From an uncultured Acidobacteriota bacterium (lineage in GTDB: Bacteria; Acidobacteriota; Terriglobia; Bryobacterales; Bryobacteraceae): a stretch of 5,685 bases of DNA. Both the position numbers and the translations under genes were made by a program. Positions within the stretch are counted from its first letter, which is position 1; each line of letters begins with the position of its first letter. Positions 1 to 5,685 of the stretch are shown one piece after another. The stretch spans positions 1-5,685 of the forward strand of contig CALFYN010000282.1 in the NCBI GenBank assembly GCA_937952345.1. Reading direction: 5' to 3'. The notes beneath the pieces were generated by a model. It did no database searches. It had not been told where the DNA came from and saw nothing but the letters and a program-made list of their open reading frames with translations.

Positions 1-476
1 GCCGCGAGCGGCGTCCCGGCGATGCCATCCCCCTCATCAAGGACCTGCTGGAGCGCTATCCGCGCAACTACCTGCTGCGCCTGGAAATGGTGCAGATGTA
101 CGGGGATCTGGGCGACAAGGAGAGTGCGCTGGCCGCGCTGCGCGAGTTGGATGCCCTGAAGAAAGCGAATACGGTGGGCCTGCGCGCGATGCCGGCCGAG
201 AAGATCAACTACGCCCGCGGCACGCTGCTGTTCTGGTACCGCGATTACGATGTGGCGATCGCCGAGTTGCGCAAAGCGGCCGTCAAGGCAAAGGATCTCG
301 ATCTCAATACGGGCTCAATGACATACCTGCGCCTCGGCCAATGCTACGACATGCAGAAAAAACGCGAGGATGCGCTCGCCGCCTACCGCCAGGCGATCGC
401 CATTGCCCCCGATTCCGACGCGGCACGCCAGTCGCGGCAGTTTCTCTCGGAGCCTTATCAACGGGGCAAGGGGTAG
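1..476 (+). CDS. Tetratricopeptide-repeat protein, C-terminal part (5' end outside window)
   Basis: This is an open frame from base 3 to the TAG at 474-476, entering from the left edge, so the true start is not visible; the ATG at 87 is internal. The visible 157 residues are almost all alpha-helical and fall into paired-helix units. The clearest is the last TPR (about 318-416), with the pattern YLRLGQCYDM followed by ALAAYRQAIAIAP, matching the TPR consensus Leu-Gly-Tyr, Ala, Tyr/Phe, Ala, Pro. Weaker units are around 201-300 (GTLLFWYRDYDVAIAELRKA) and at the beginning (PGDAIPLIKDLLERYP, then MVQMYGDLGDKESALAALREL). TPR arrays act as protein-interaction scaffolds; partner and location cannot be judged without the N-terminus. 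The sequence ends about 14 residues after the final repeat, so this looks like a natural C-terminus. No link to the downstream toxin-antitoxin genes is implied beyond position. Confidence 0.85.
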   Translation, partial: RERRPGDAIPLIKDLLERYPRNYLLRLEMVQMYGDLGDKESALAALRELDALKKANTVGLRAMPAEKINYARGTLLFWYRDYDVAIAELRKAAVKAKDLDLNTGSMTYLRLGQCYDMQKKREDALAAYRQAIAIAPDSDAARQSRQFLSEPYQRGKG

Positions 477-505
477 CATCAGATCATCAGGATCGCTTGA
501 TGCTA
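474..505. promoter_or_regulatory. Inverted repeat in vapBC promoter region (candidate operator)
   Basis: Two perfect 8-base arms, TAGCATCA (474-481) and TGATGCTA (498-505), are separated by 16 bases that contain a second GATC/GATC pair (482-485 and 491-494). The left arm begins exactly with the TAG stop of the TPR gene. The right arm runs into the candidate -10 box of the antitoxin. VapB-type ribbon-helix-helix antitoxins usually bind inverted repeats over their own promoter, so an autoregulatory operator is the likely role. It lacks a following T-run, which argues against a Rho-independent terminator. The symmetry is seen directly; the function is inferred. Confidence 0.45.
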
Positions 506-509
506 TGCT
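501..509 (+). promoter_or_regulatory. Candidate extended -10 promoter of the antitoxin-toxin operon
   Basis: TGCTATGCT fits the extended -10 layout TGn-TATnnT. No convincing -35 hexamer is seen 16-18 bases upstream, as is common for extended -10 promoters. A transcript starting about 7 bases after the box would begin at or next to the GTG at 516, giving a leaderless message. This agrees with the absence of a purine-rich ribosome-binding site directly before that GTG. It is only a pattern match and could be fortuitous. Confidence 0.3.
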
Positions 510-515
510 ATCCTT

Positions 516-749
516 GTGCGCACCACCCTGGATCTCGACGAAGACGTGCTGGCAGCAGCCAAGGAACTGGCTCGTGGTCAAGGCCAAACCCTGGGGAAAA
601 CTGTTTCGCAACTGGTGCGTCGGGGGTTGGAACCAGCGGAGGCTCAATGGACACACGATGAAGATGGATTTCCAACACTCATTCATCGGGGCAAGCCCAT
701 TCCGGTTACCCCAGCGCTGGTCAAAGACATACTGGAGTCCACCGATTGA
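516..749 (+). CDS. vapB: VapB-type ribbon-helix-helix antitoxin
   Basis: This is a 77-residue protein starting at GTG. It is the only possible start in the frame, because a TGA lies at 498-500 with no other initiation codon between. The N-terminus VRTTLDLDEDVL is the classic beta-strand and first turn of a ribbon-helix-helix DNA-binding domain. It is followed by helix A (AAAKELARGQGQT) and helix B (LGKTVSQLVRRGLE), about residues 1-40, which form a dimer that binds operator DNA. The C-terminal half (DEDGFPTLIHRGKPIPVTPALVKDIL) resembles the toxin-neutralising tail of antitoxins paired with PIN toxins. Its TGA overlaps the toxin start by four bases, so the pair is one operon with coupled translation. 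It probably represses its own promoter through the inverted repeat just upstream. The symbol denotes the family role; there is no orthology to a particular numbered VapB. Confidence 0.85.
   Translation: MRTTLDLDEDVLAAAKELARGQGQTLGKTVSQLVRRGLEPAEAQWTHDEDGFPTLIHRGKPIPVTPALVKDILESTD
734..737 (+). promoter_or_regulatory. Ribosome-binding site of the toxin gene
   Basis: GGAG lies inside the end of the antitoxin gene, 8 bases before the TTG at 746. It supports that non-ATG start, which places the PIN aspartate at residue 8 as expected for the family. Confidence 0.6.
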
Positions 750-1213
750 CCCAAACATATCTGCCGGATGTCAACGTCCTATTGGCATGGGTCGACCCGG
801 GACACCTGGGACGGTCCGTGGTGAAGACGTGGCTGAGCCGAAACAAGGACGTGAAAATCGCATTCTGCGCGCACACGGAGAACGGTTTCATCCGGGTTCT
901 GTCCGGCACGCGTTACCCGAACATACAACTTCGTCCCGCGGACGCTTGCCGGCTACTTGCCGACCTGCAGCAATCGCTCGGCAGGCGCCTCGTCCGATGG
1001 CCTGAGTCGCTGTCCCTGACCGACCATTCCGTCTTCGACTTGCAGAGTCTGTTGGGTGCAAACCAAGTGACCGACGCATTCCTGCTCGGGTTGGCTCACA
1101 AGCACCACGCGAGGGTCGTCACCATGGATCGTGGCATGCCGCGGCAAGCCATTCGGGGAGCCACGGCATCCATGGTCGAGGTACTCGACATCAGCAAGTC
1201 TACCGGTACGTAA
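746..1213 (+). CDS. vapC: VapC-type PIN-domain ribonuclease toxin
   Basis: This 155-residue protein starts at TTG, whose bases overlap the antitoxin stop (TTGA). The start is supported by GGAG 8 bases upstream and by family spacing. The PIN fold's acidic residues are all present: Asp8 in LPDVNVLLAW, Glu45 in TENGFIRVL, Asp110 in VTDAFLLGLA and Asp128 in VTMDRG. Together they bind the divalent metal used to cut RNA. The ENGFIRVL and MDRG signatures place it in the PIN subfamily first described from mycobacterial VapC toxins. VapC enzymes act in the cytoplasm, cleaving tRNA or rRNA until bound by their antitoxin; the RNA target here cannot be predicted. The length is normal and nothing is missing, so the toxin is probably active. 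Its 3' end overlaps the convergent metallohydrolase gene by 14 bases. Base composition is lower in GC than most of the surroundings. Confidence 0.9.
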   Translation: MTQTYLPDVNVLLAWVDPGHLGRSVVKTWLSRNKDVKIAFCAHTENGFIRVLSGTRYPNIQLRPADACRLLADLQQSLGRRLVRWPESLSLTDHSVFDLQSLLGANQVTDAFLLGLAHKHHARVVTMDRGMPRQAIRGATASMVEVLDISKSTGT

Positions 1214-4037
1214 CCCAAATCGGGCTCGACCACGCCAACTCCCCATTCGCCTGCTCCACCCGCACGTAATACCAGTGCTCCCCCGGCGTGGGTTCACGGT
1301 CCAGAAACTCTACATTGGCGTCCCGTGTCCCGGGAGCCGCCTTGTGGATATACACCCCATCCCGAATGATATGCACCGCGGCAATCGGCGCCGTGCCGCG
1401 CGCCCGAATCCGCATCGGCTGCGGTTTCGCCGCCCGAAACACATCGCCCATGAAATGTTCTCCCATCCGGAAATCGAGCACGATGTTGTCCGTGGCGCCG
1501 TAGGCATGGCGCTTCATCATCGAATCGAAGATCGCCCTCCGGTCCTGCCGCGGCGTGTACACCATCGCGTAGGAAATGTGCGTCGAAAAATGATCCGAAC
1601 TGGCGATCACGCCCAGCTTGTACCCCTTTTTCCACGCATTCCAGACCATCCCCGCCGGCTGGAATCCGCCGATAGCCTTCTTCTCTTCCCCGTCCTTCAC
1701 ACCGCGCGGCGCATTCTTGTGTTCGTAGCTGTGCCGGTCGCCCTGATAAATCTCCACCAGCGGCTCCAGCGACGGATCGTTGTCACGCCAATCGGTGCCC
1801 ATGCCCGCGCTGCCCGACGTATGCGGAATCGCCATGCCGCCGCTCTTGCGCAACTCTTCATACAGCAGCTTCGTATCGTTCTCAATCCCGCCCCCATAAG
1901 AGTTGCTGTTGAACGTCAGCAACTCGCCATCGGGCATGTCCGGAAGCAGAAACTTGTCATCCGGACGCTGGAAAAACGGCACGATCGGATAATCGCGAAT
2001 GGTGTGAATAATGTTCCGATGCCCGTGCGGGAAGCCCAGATTCCGTTCGTAACCGTACAGCGGAACGAAGCGCTCCGGAAAGTGATACATATCGGCCATC
2101 TTCAGCGTGAAGAAATTCCAGTAGTCGATGCCGCCCGCCTGATGATCCGTCGAGGCCCCGAAATCCATGTTCGCGGCGTCGATCATATACCGGTAAAACT
2201 CCGGCAGCGAGCCATCCTGATATCCCCCCTGATCCTGCGAGAACTCCGTGTGCCGGTGCAGATCCCCGCGCACGATGCGCAGCGTCTCTTTCCCAAGCTT
2301 CACACGGTGTTCGCGAATCGCCTTCAGATCGCCGGCTTCATCCGTGTGCACGGGCTTGCTGTTACTCGGTGCCGGCACATACGGCCCCAACCGTGCCTGC
2401 GCGGCCGGCGCGGGAAGCGGCAGCGAACCGGCGATCACCCGGTGCGCGCGTGGCCGGCTCATGAACCCGTACTGCCGCCCCTCCGCGCTCCAGAAAAACC
2501 ACAGCCGTCCGCCGGATTCCGCCATCGCCATGCGCGTGCTCTTGCGCGCGGCGCTGCGTGGCAGAAGCACTGGCTGCATCCAGCCCTCGCCATCCACGCG
2601 CGTGAGAAACGTCTCCCAATGCGTCGATGGATTGCGAGCCAGCCGGCTGTATCGTCGCTTGAACGTCATCCACACCGTGCCATCGCTCGTGGCATGCAGC
2701 AATGGACGGCTCGTGCTGTTGGCGCCTTCCTCCAGCGGATCGCGAAACGCAACCGGCGCCGGCGATTTCCACACTCCCTGATCGAGACACACCACTTCCA
2801 CGCGCCGCGTGTCCCCCAACACCGACCCATTCTGCCGCGGGCTCAACGGCCCCGTATCCTTGCCCCAATTCGGCCCGCCCGTCTCCCAGGCGATCCACGG
2901 CCTTCCGCCCGCATCGACGGCAACCGAGACATACGCCTCCATGCGATCGCTGGCCGCCACCGATTGCACCGGCGTGAACCCCGCCCCCGGAGCAAAGCTG
3001 CGCGCTTCGATGTCGTAGCTGGCCCCGTAACGATCCCAGGCAATCCAAGCGCGGCCATCCTTGCCCGCTGCAACCGCGGGCTCCCAATGGTTGGCATCGC
3101 CCGATGTCACCGCCAGAGGTTCGCTCCATTTGCCACCCTTGCGATACGCCATGTGCACCTGCGACCAGCGCCCCTGCATCGATTGCCACACCACGTAGAT
3201 CGTGCCGTCACCGGCGCGCGCCACGTGCGGCTCGATATCGGGCAGCGCACCGCGGCTCAGTGGCACGGCATCGCCCCACGCGTTCACTTCCCACGGCATC
3301 GCGTAGATGTCCCAATTGCCGTTCTTCTGCTGCGACCACACCAGCCACGGCTGTCCGCCATCGTCAGTGACCGCGTGCGGACGCCACAGATCCGCCGAAG
3401 CCCGCCCCACGGGAATCAGGCGCGTCCACCGGCCCTTGAAATAGCGGCGGAAATTCAACTCCTCCTGCCGGTCGTGATAGCTCAGCCACGTCGCCCACAA
3501 CGTACCATCGGGGCCGCTGCCGATGGACGGAAAATCGTGCTGGCGCAGTTCCGTGCCGCTCAAATCCGTAGTCGCCGGCACGCGCTGCACGGCGATGCGT
3601 CCGCCCGCGCAGGATTGCGATCGGCCTGTCGCGATCGCCGCCGGCTCAAACTCGCAGTTCCCTTGCGCAGTTGTGGCCGTGACGCGGCTTGCCGTCCCCC
3701 GCAGCAATACACCCTTCGGCAGCAATTTCTGTTCACGTCCCTCGGGACGTGTGACGCGCTCGATGCGCGTGCTCATGCGCCAGCCGCCTTGCGGCAACAT
3801 GCGGTCCGGAAGCTCGAAGCGATATCCTTCGATCTCCAGCAATTCCCCGCCCTCCACGCGCACCGAGCCGTTCCATTCCGCCGGCTGCTTGTCGCCCACA
3901 CCCATCAGCACCAGCACTTCCCACATCTGTTCCTCGGGAGTGCCGCCCGGTTCAGCTTCAAAACCCGCGGGCCGCTCCTGGCCAATCAGCACCAGCGCCA
4001 CCACAGCGGCAATCAGAATCAGGCCTAGCTTCGCCAT
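1200..4037 (-). CDS. Exported beta-propeller / PHP-type metallohydrolase (CehA/McbA or DUF3604-like)
   Basis: This 945-residue protein starts at the ATG at 4037, which immediately precedes a hydrophobic export segment (residues 4-19, LGLILIAAVVALVLIG). Longer in-frame starts would bury that segment. After a beta-rich linker there are seven repeats of the type DGxxWxxW near residues 177, 226, 277, 327, 376, 452 and 509, which is a seven-bladed beta-propeller. Residues about 585-830 form a PHP-like metal site: His594-x-His596 in GDLHRHTEFS, Asp631-His632 (STDH), Glu664 (GYERN), His671/His673/His678, His739 (IPHTSG) and Asp815-His816 (SSDH). A beta-sandwich-like tail ends with HWYYVRVEQ and AWSSPIW. 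PHP enzymes hydrolyse phosphate or ester/carbamate bonds with di- or trinuclear metal; the substrate here is unknown. The start overlaps the PL6 lyase gene by 13 bases, so the two are probably translated together. GGGG lies 6-9 bases upstream as a weak ribosome-binding site. Domain calls are from visible motifs; the family name is my best match. Confidence 0.85.
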   Translation of the reverse strand: MAKLGLILIAAVVALVLIGQERPAGFEAEPGGTPEEQMWEVLVLMGVGDKQPAEWNGSVRVEGGELLEIEGYRFELPDRMLPQGGWRMSTRIERVTRPEGREQKLLPKGVLLRGTASRVTATTAQGNCEFEPAAIATGRSQSCAGGRIAVQRVPATTDLSGTELRQHDFPSIGSGPDGTLWATWLSYHDRQEELNFRRYFKGRWTRLIPVGRASADLWRPHAVTDDGGQPWLVWSQQKNGNWDIYAMPWEVNAWGDAVPLSRGALPDIEPHVARAGDGTIYVVWQSMQGRWSQVHMAYRKGGKWSEPLAVTSGDANHWEPAVAAGKDGRAWIAWDRYGASYDIEARSFAPGAGFTPVQSVAASDRMEAYVSVAVDAGGRPWIAWETGGPNWGKDTGPLSPRQNGSVLGDTRRVEVVCLDQGVWKSPAPVAFRDPLEEGANSTSRPLLHATSDGTVWMTFKRRYSRLARNPSTHWETFLTRVDGEGWMQPVLLPRSAARKSTRMAMAESGGRLWFFWSAEGRQYGFMSRPRAHRVIAGSLPLPAPAAQARLGPYVPAPSNSKPVHTDEAGDLKAIREHRVKLGKETLRIVRGDLHRHTEFSQDQGGYQDGSLPEFYRYMIDAANMDFGASTDHQAGGIDYWNFFTLKMADMYHFPERFVPLYGYERNLGFPHGHRNIIHTIRDYPIVPFFQRPDDKFLLPDMPDGELLTFNSNSYGGGIENDTKLLYEELRKSGGMAIPHTSGSAGMGTDWRDNDPSLEPLVEIYQGDRHSYEHKNAPRGVKDGEEKKAIGGFQPAGMVWNAWKKGYKLGVIASSDHFSTHISYAMVYTPRQDRRAIFDSMMKRHAYGATDNIVLDFRMGEHFMGDVFRAAKPQPMRIRARGTAPIAAVHIIRDGVYIHKAAPGTRDANVEFLDREPTPGEHWYYVRVEQANGELAWSSPIWVTYR

Positions 4038-5242
4038 GAGCACCCCGTATTCGTTGCATTTCTTCGGAATGGTTGTTCCGCCGCCTCCAGATCCACAGCC
4101 GGAAAGCGGTTGCCCTGCCATCGTATCCGCGCCGTATCGTCCATCACGCGTGCCTCGCCCGTGGCGGCGTTGCCCGCAAACAGGCAATCCACGGGCGCAA
4201 GCGAAGTCTCACTCCCGGAAGCGAGCCCGATCACCGCCACTTCGGTGCAATCGACGATGGTGTTGTAGGCGATCAGCGCGCGTTTCACCTGAAAATATCC
4301 GGCCGGCGGCGAATCGGGAATGCCGTTCATCAGGCAAAGCGCCGCTCGCGCCCCCGTGCCCCGCAGTCCTTCAAAGTAATTGCCCAGCACGCGGTGATCT
4401 TCCCCAATCACGCGCACCCCGCCCGTGTTGCGCTTGCCGTGCCCGTAAAACTGATTGTCCACCGCCAGGCAGCGGTCGCCGTGCCGCAGCGTCAGCGTGC
4501 CCGCGCAATTCTCGAACGTGTTGCCGCGGAAAACATTTTCGCAGGATTTGTTTGAGATGATCTCCAGTTCGCCGTCGCACCGGTCAAAGTAATTGCGCTC
4601 CACCAGCGTGTAGCTACGCACCGTCTGCGTCGCGCTGTCGCCCACGCGAATCGTCTCCCCGCCATTCACACCCAGCACCGGACGCGGGCCGAAGTGGTTG
4701 TGGTGGATCCAGTGGTAATTCGGCGCGCCGCCGTTCTGCAGCCAGACCACCAGCGTCGTGCCCAGATTCTTCTTCCCCGCGAAATAACAACGATCCACCT
4801 GGTTGCGCTCGCCGTACAGCGAAACCCACTTTGTATTGGTCGCGGCGTCTGGCGGATTCGAATCCACGATGGCGCAATCGGTCAGGCGGCACTCCACGGC
4901 CGGCCGCGTGGTGGTTGTGCGAAACCGGATGAGATCACTCTCCGTGGTTGCCTCAACAAACTGGATGCCGCTCACTTCCACCCGCGCGCCCGAAATGCTC
5001 AGCGTCGAGCGGCCCGTGAGAATCACCCTGCCGGGAGTCTCCGCTTTCACCACAATGTCCTCGCCGTGGATGGCGAGCGCCGCATCGCGCCATTCCCCAT
5101 CGCGCAGCACAATCGTATCGCCGGGGCGCGAGTCAGTCACCGCGCGGGCCAGTTCCCCCGCGTTCGCCGCCATCCGGGTGTCGCCGGCAAGGCACACCGC
5201 GGGCGTACAGGCCCACAGGAACCGGCGGCGGTTGCAGATCAT
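4025..5242 (-). CDS. Polysaccharide lyase family 6 (alginate lyase / chondroitinase B-like)
   Basis: This is a 405-residue exported lyase. PL6 enzymes are right-handed parallel beta-helices that cleave uronate-containing polysaccharides by calcium-assisted beta-elimination. The diagnostic core is present: NGGETIRVG (about 193-201), CDGELEIISNKSC with Glu225, Glu227 and Lys232, and LTLRHG with Arg253-His254. These align without gaps to Glu243, Glu245, Lys250 and Arg271-His272 of Pedobacter heparinus chondroitinase B, so both the calcium ligands and the Brønsted base/acid are kept. The N-terminus NRRRFLW is a twin-arginine-type motif, followed by a short hydrophobic stretch and a plausible cleavage site at ANA-GE (residue 28). 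The ATG at 5242 is preferred; a TTG at 5245 is directly upstream in frame. The C-terminus NTGCSW resembles the usual family end, so this single-domain protein seems complete. Alginate versus chondroitin/dermatan specificity cannot be settled. It heads a two-gene operon with the propeller/PHP protein. Confidence 0.92.
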   Translation of the reverse strand: MICNRRRFLWACTPAVCLAGDTRMAANAGELARAVTDSRPGDTIVLRDGEWRDAALAIHGEDIVVKAETPGRVILTGRSTLSISGARVEVSGIQFVEATTESDLIRFRTTTTRPAVECRLTDCAIVDSNPPDAATNTKWVSLYGERNQVDRCYFAGKKNLGTTLVVWLQNGGAPNYHWIHHNHFGPRPVLGVNGGETIRVGDSATQTVRSYTLVERNYFDRCDGELEIISNKSCENVFRGNTFENCAGTLTLRHGDRCLAVDNQFYGHGKRNTGGVRVIGEDHRVLGNYFEGLRGTGARAALCLMNGIPDSPPAGYFQVKRALIAYNTIVDCTEVAVIGLASGSETSLAPVDCLFAGNAATGEARVMDDTARIRWQGNRFPAVDLEAAEQPFRRNATNTGCSWRS

Positions 5243-5250
5243 CAACGCTC

Positions 5251-5280
5251 ATTCTATGCCCGCCGCAAGGCCCGCTACAA
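5251..5280 (-). promoter_or_regulatory. Candidate promoter of the lyase operon
   Basis: On the minus strand, TTGTAG (5280-5275) and TAGAAT (5256-5251) are 18 bases apart. They match the sigma-70 -35 and -10 hexamers at 3 and 5 of 6 positions. Initiation would fall around 5244, practically at the start codon. No strong Shine-Dalgarno sequence precedes the ATG, which again suggests a leaderless message. Inferred from pattern only. Confidence 0.4.
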
Positions 5281-5281
5281 T
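5276..5281 (+). promoter_or_regulatory. Candidate -10 box of the cysteine synthase-like gene
   Basis: TACAAT matches the -10 consensus at 5 of 6 positions and lies 15 bases before the ATG at 5297. The predicted start near 5288 leaves a leader of about 8-9 bases. No good -35 hexamer is visible. It overlaps the -35 element of the divergent lyase promoter, so the two would compete for polymerase. Confidence 0.35.
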
Positions 5282-5296
5282 AATGGACGCCCTATC

Positions 5297-5685
5297 ATGC
5301 AACTCCGCCTGCAGGCTCCCACGCCGCTGGTCGCCATCGCGCTCGATCCGGCACTTCCTCCCGTCTGGACCAAGCTGGAATTCCTCAATCCATCAGGCTC
5401 GACAAAGGATCGCATTGCTCGATTCATTCTCGAAAAGGCCTGGCGGCAGGGCCGCATCGGGCCGCGCACCACCGTCGTCGAGGCATCCAGCGGCTCCACC
5501 AGCATCGCCATGGCGCTCGCCTGCGCGCAGTTGGGCATCCGCTTCATCGCGGTGATGCCGGAAGGCGTATCGAACGAACGCGTCCTCATCATCCGCGCCT
5601 ACGGCGGCGAGATCCGCCTTTCGCCCAAGGACAGCGGCATTCAGGGCGCCATCCGCATCACCGAACAAATCGCCGCCGAAGACGC
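5297..5685 (+). CDS. PLP-dependent cysteine synthase family protein, N-terminal part (cut by window end)
   Basis: The frame is open from the ATG at 5297 to the right edge (129 codons, no stop). It contains the fold-type II PLP signature KLEFLNPSGSTKDRIA, in which Lys37 would form the Schiff base with pyridoxal phosphate. EASSGSTSIAMALA follows near residues 63-76 at the position of the cofactor/substrate-binding SGNTG loop of O-acetylserine sulfhydrylase. MPEGVSNERVLIIRAYGGEI corresponds to the next conserved block. Such enzymes replace the beta-substituent of an O-activated serine, for example with sulfide to give cysteine, in the cytoplasm. The Asn of the GNT loop is Ser here (GST), so a different donor or acceptor, or a related beta-elimination role, is possible. 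Weak GGA 9 bases upstream could be the ribosome-binding site. It is transcribed divergently from the lyase operon across 54 bases; no functional link is evident. Confidence 0.85.
   Translation, partial: MQLRLQAPTPLVAIALDPALPPVWTKLEFLNPSGSTKDRIARFILEKAWRQGRIGPRTTVVEASSGSTSIAMALACAQLGIRFIAVMPEGVSNERVLIIRAYGGEIRLSPKDSGIQGAIRITEQIAAED

Noticed and set aside
474..515. The inverted repeat as a Rho-independent terminator of the TPR gene
   Set aside because: The stem is only 8 pairs with a 16-base loop, moderate GC and no T-run after it.
370..1005. A 211-codon plus-strand frame over the TPR end, antitoxin and toxin
   Set aside because: It overlaps three recognisable genes in another frame and its product has no domain pattern.
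1201..1208. Palindrome TACCGGTA at the convergent gene ends
   Set aside because: An 8-base palindrome is expected by chance in several places in a window of this length, and it is within coding sequence of both genes.
1131..4028. A 965-codon open frame on the plus strand opposite the propeller/PHP gene
   Set aside because: It is in exact codon register with the minus-strand gene, so its stops could only arise from TTA, CTA or TCA codons there, which are rare in GC-rich genes. Its product is an Arg/His/Pro-rich string without domains, while the minus strand shows clear domains and catalytic motifs.
4038..4187. Extending the propeller/PHP protein by 50 residues to an upstream ATG at 4187
   Set aside because: The added residues are low-complexity and would lie almost entirely inside the lyase gene; the ATG at 4037 directly precedes the export segment.
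3523..4560. A 345-codon plus-strand open frame across the lyase/metallohydrolase junction
   Set aside because: It lies opposite two well-supported genes, is rich in Arg, Pro and Ser, and has no recognisable motif.
1..5685. tRNA/rRNA genes, CRISPR arrays, insertion sequences or attachment sites
   Set aside because: The window is filled by protein genes with gaps of at most 54 bases; I saw no repeat-spacer pattern, transposase motif, tRNA-like cloverleaf or flanking direct repeats around the VapBC module.

Overview
The window is a gene-dense piece of a GC-rich bacterial chromosome. It carries six protein genes, two of them cut by the window edges, with no RNA genes and no intergenic gap longer than 54 bases. 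The gene mix suggests a soil or sediment heterotroph: a PL6-type polysaccharide lyase with a twin-arginine-like signal, a very large exported beta-propeller/PHP metallohydrolase, a VapBC module and a TPR protein. The style recalls Acidobacteriota of the Solibacter/Bryobacter type. That placement is an impression from protein style and base composition; no marker gene is present.

Layout. Positions 1-476 (+) hold the C-terminal end of a tetratricopeptide-repeat protein. After 39 bases containing an 8+8 base inverted repeat comes a two-gene toxin-antitoxin operon (+): a ribbon-helix-helix antitoxin starting at GTG (516-749), then a PIN-domain VapC toxin starting at TTG (746-1213) that overlaps it by four bases. 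The toxin runs tail to tail into the next gene, and the two 3' ends share 14 bases. On the minus strand, read from right to left, a PL6 family lyase (5242-4025) is followed by a 945-residue exported protein (4037-1200). The second start lies inside the last codons of the first gene, with a 13-base overlap. A 54-base divergent promoter region separates the lyase from a PLP-dependent cysteine synthase-like gene (5297 onward, +), which is cut by the right edge.

How the genes work together. The lyase and the beta-propeller/PHP protein look like one translationally coupled, exported polysaccharide-processing pair. The lyase keeps the known PL6 catalytic residues and should cleave uronate-containing polysaccharide (alginate or a chondroitin/dermatan-like glycan) by beta-elimination. 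The partner has a complete set of PHP-type metal-ligand motifs, but its substrate cannot be read from sequence. The VapBC pair is a self-contained module wedged between the TPR gene and this operon. It is less GC-rich than most of its surroundings, which fits acquisition by transfer. The most noteworthy signals are the unusual domain fusion coupled to a PL6 lyase, the overlapping convergent and co-directional gene ends, and three candidate promoters whose -10 boxes predict leaderless or nearly leaderless transcripts.
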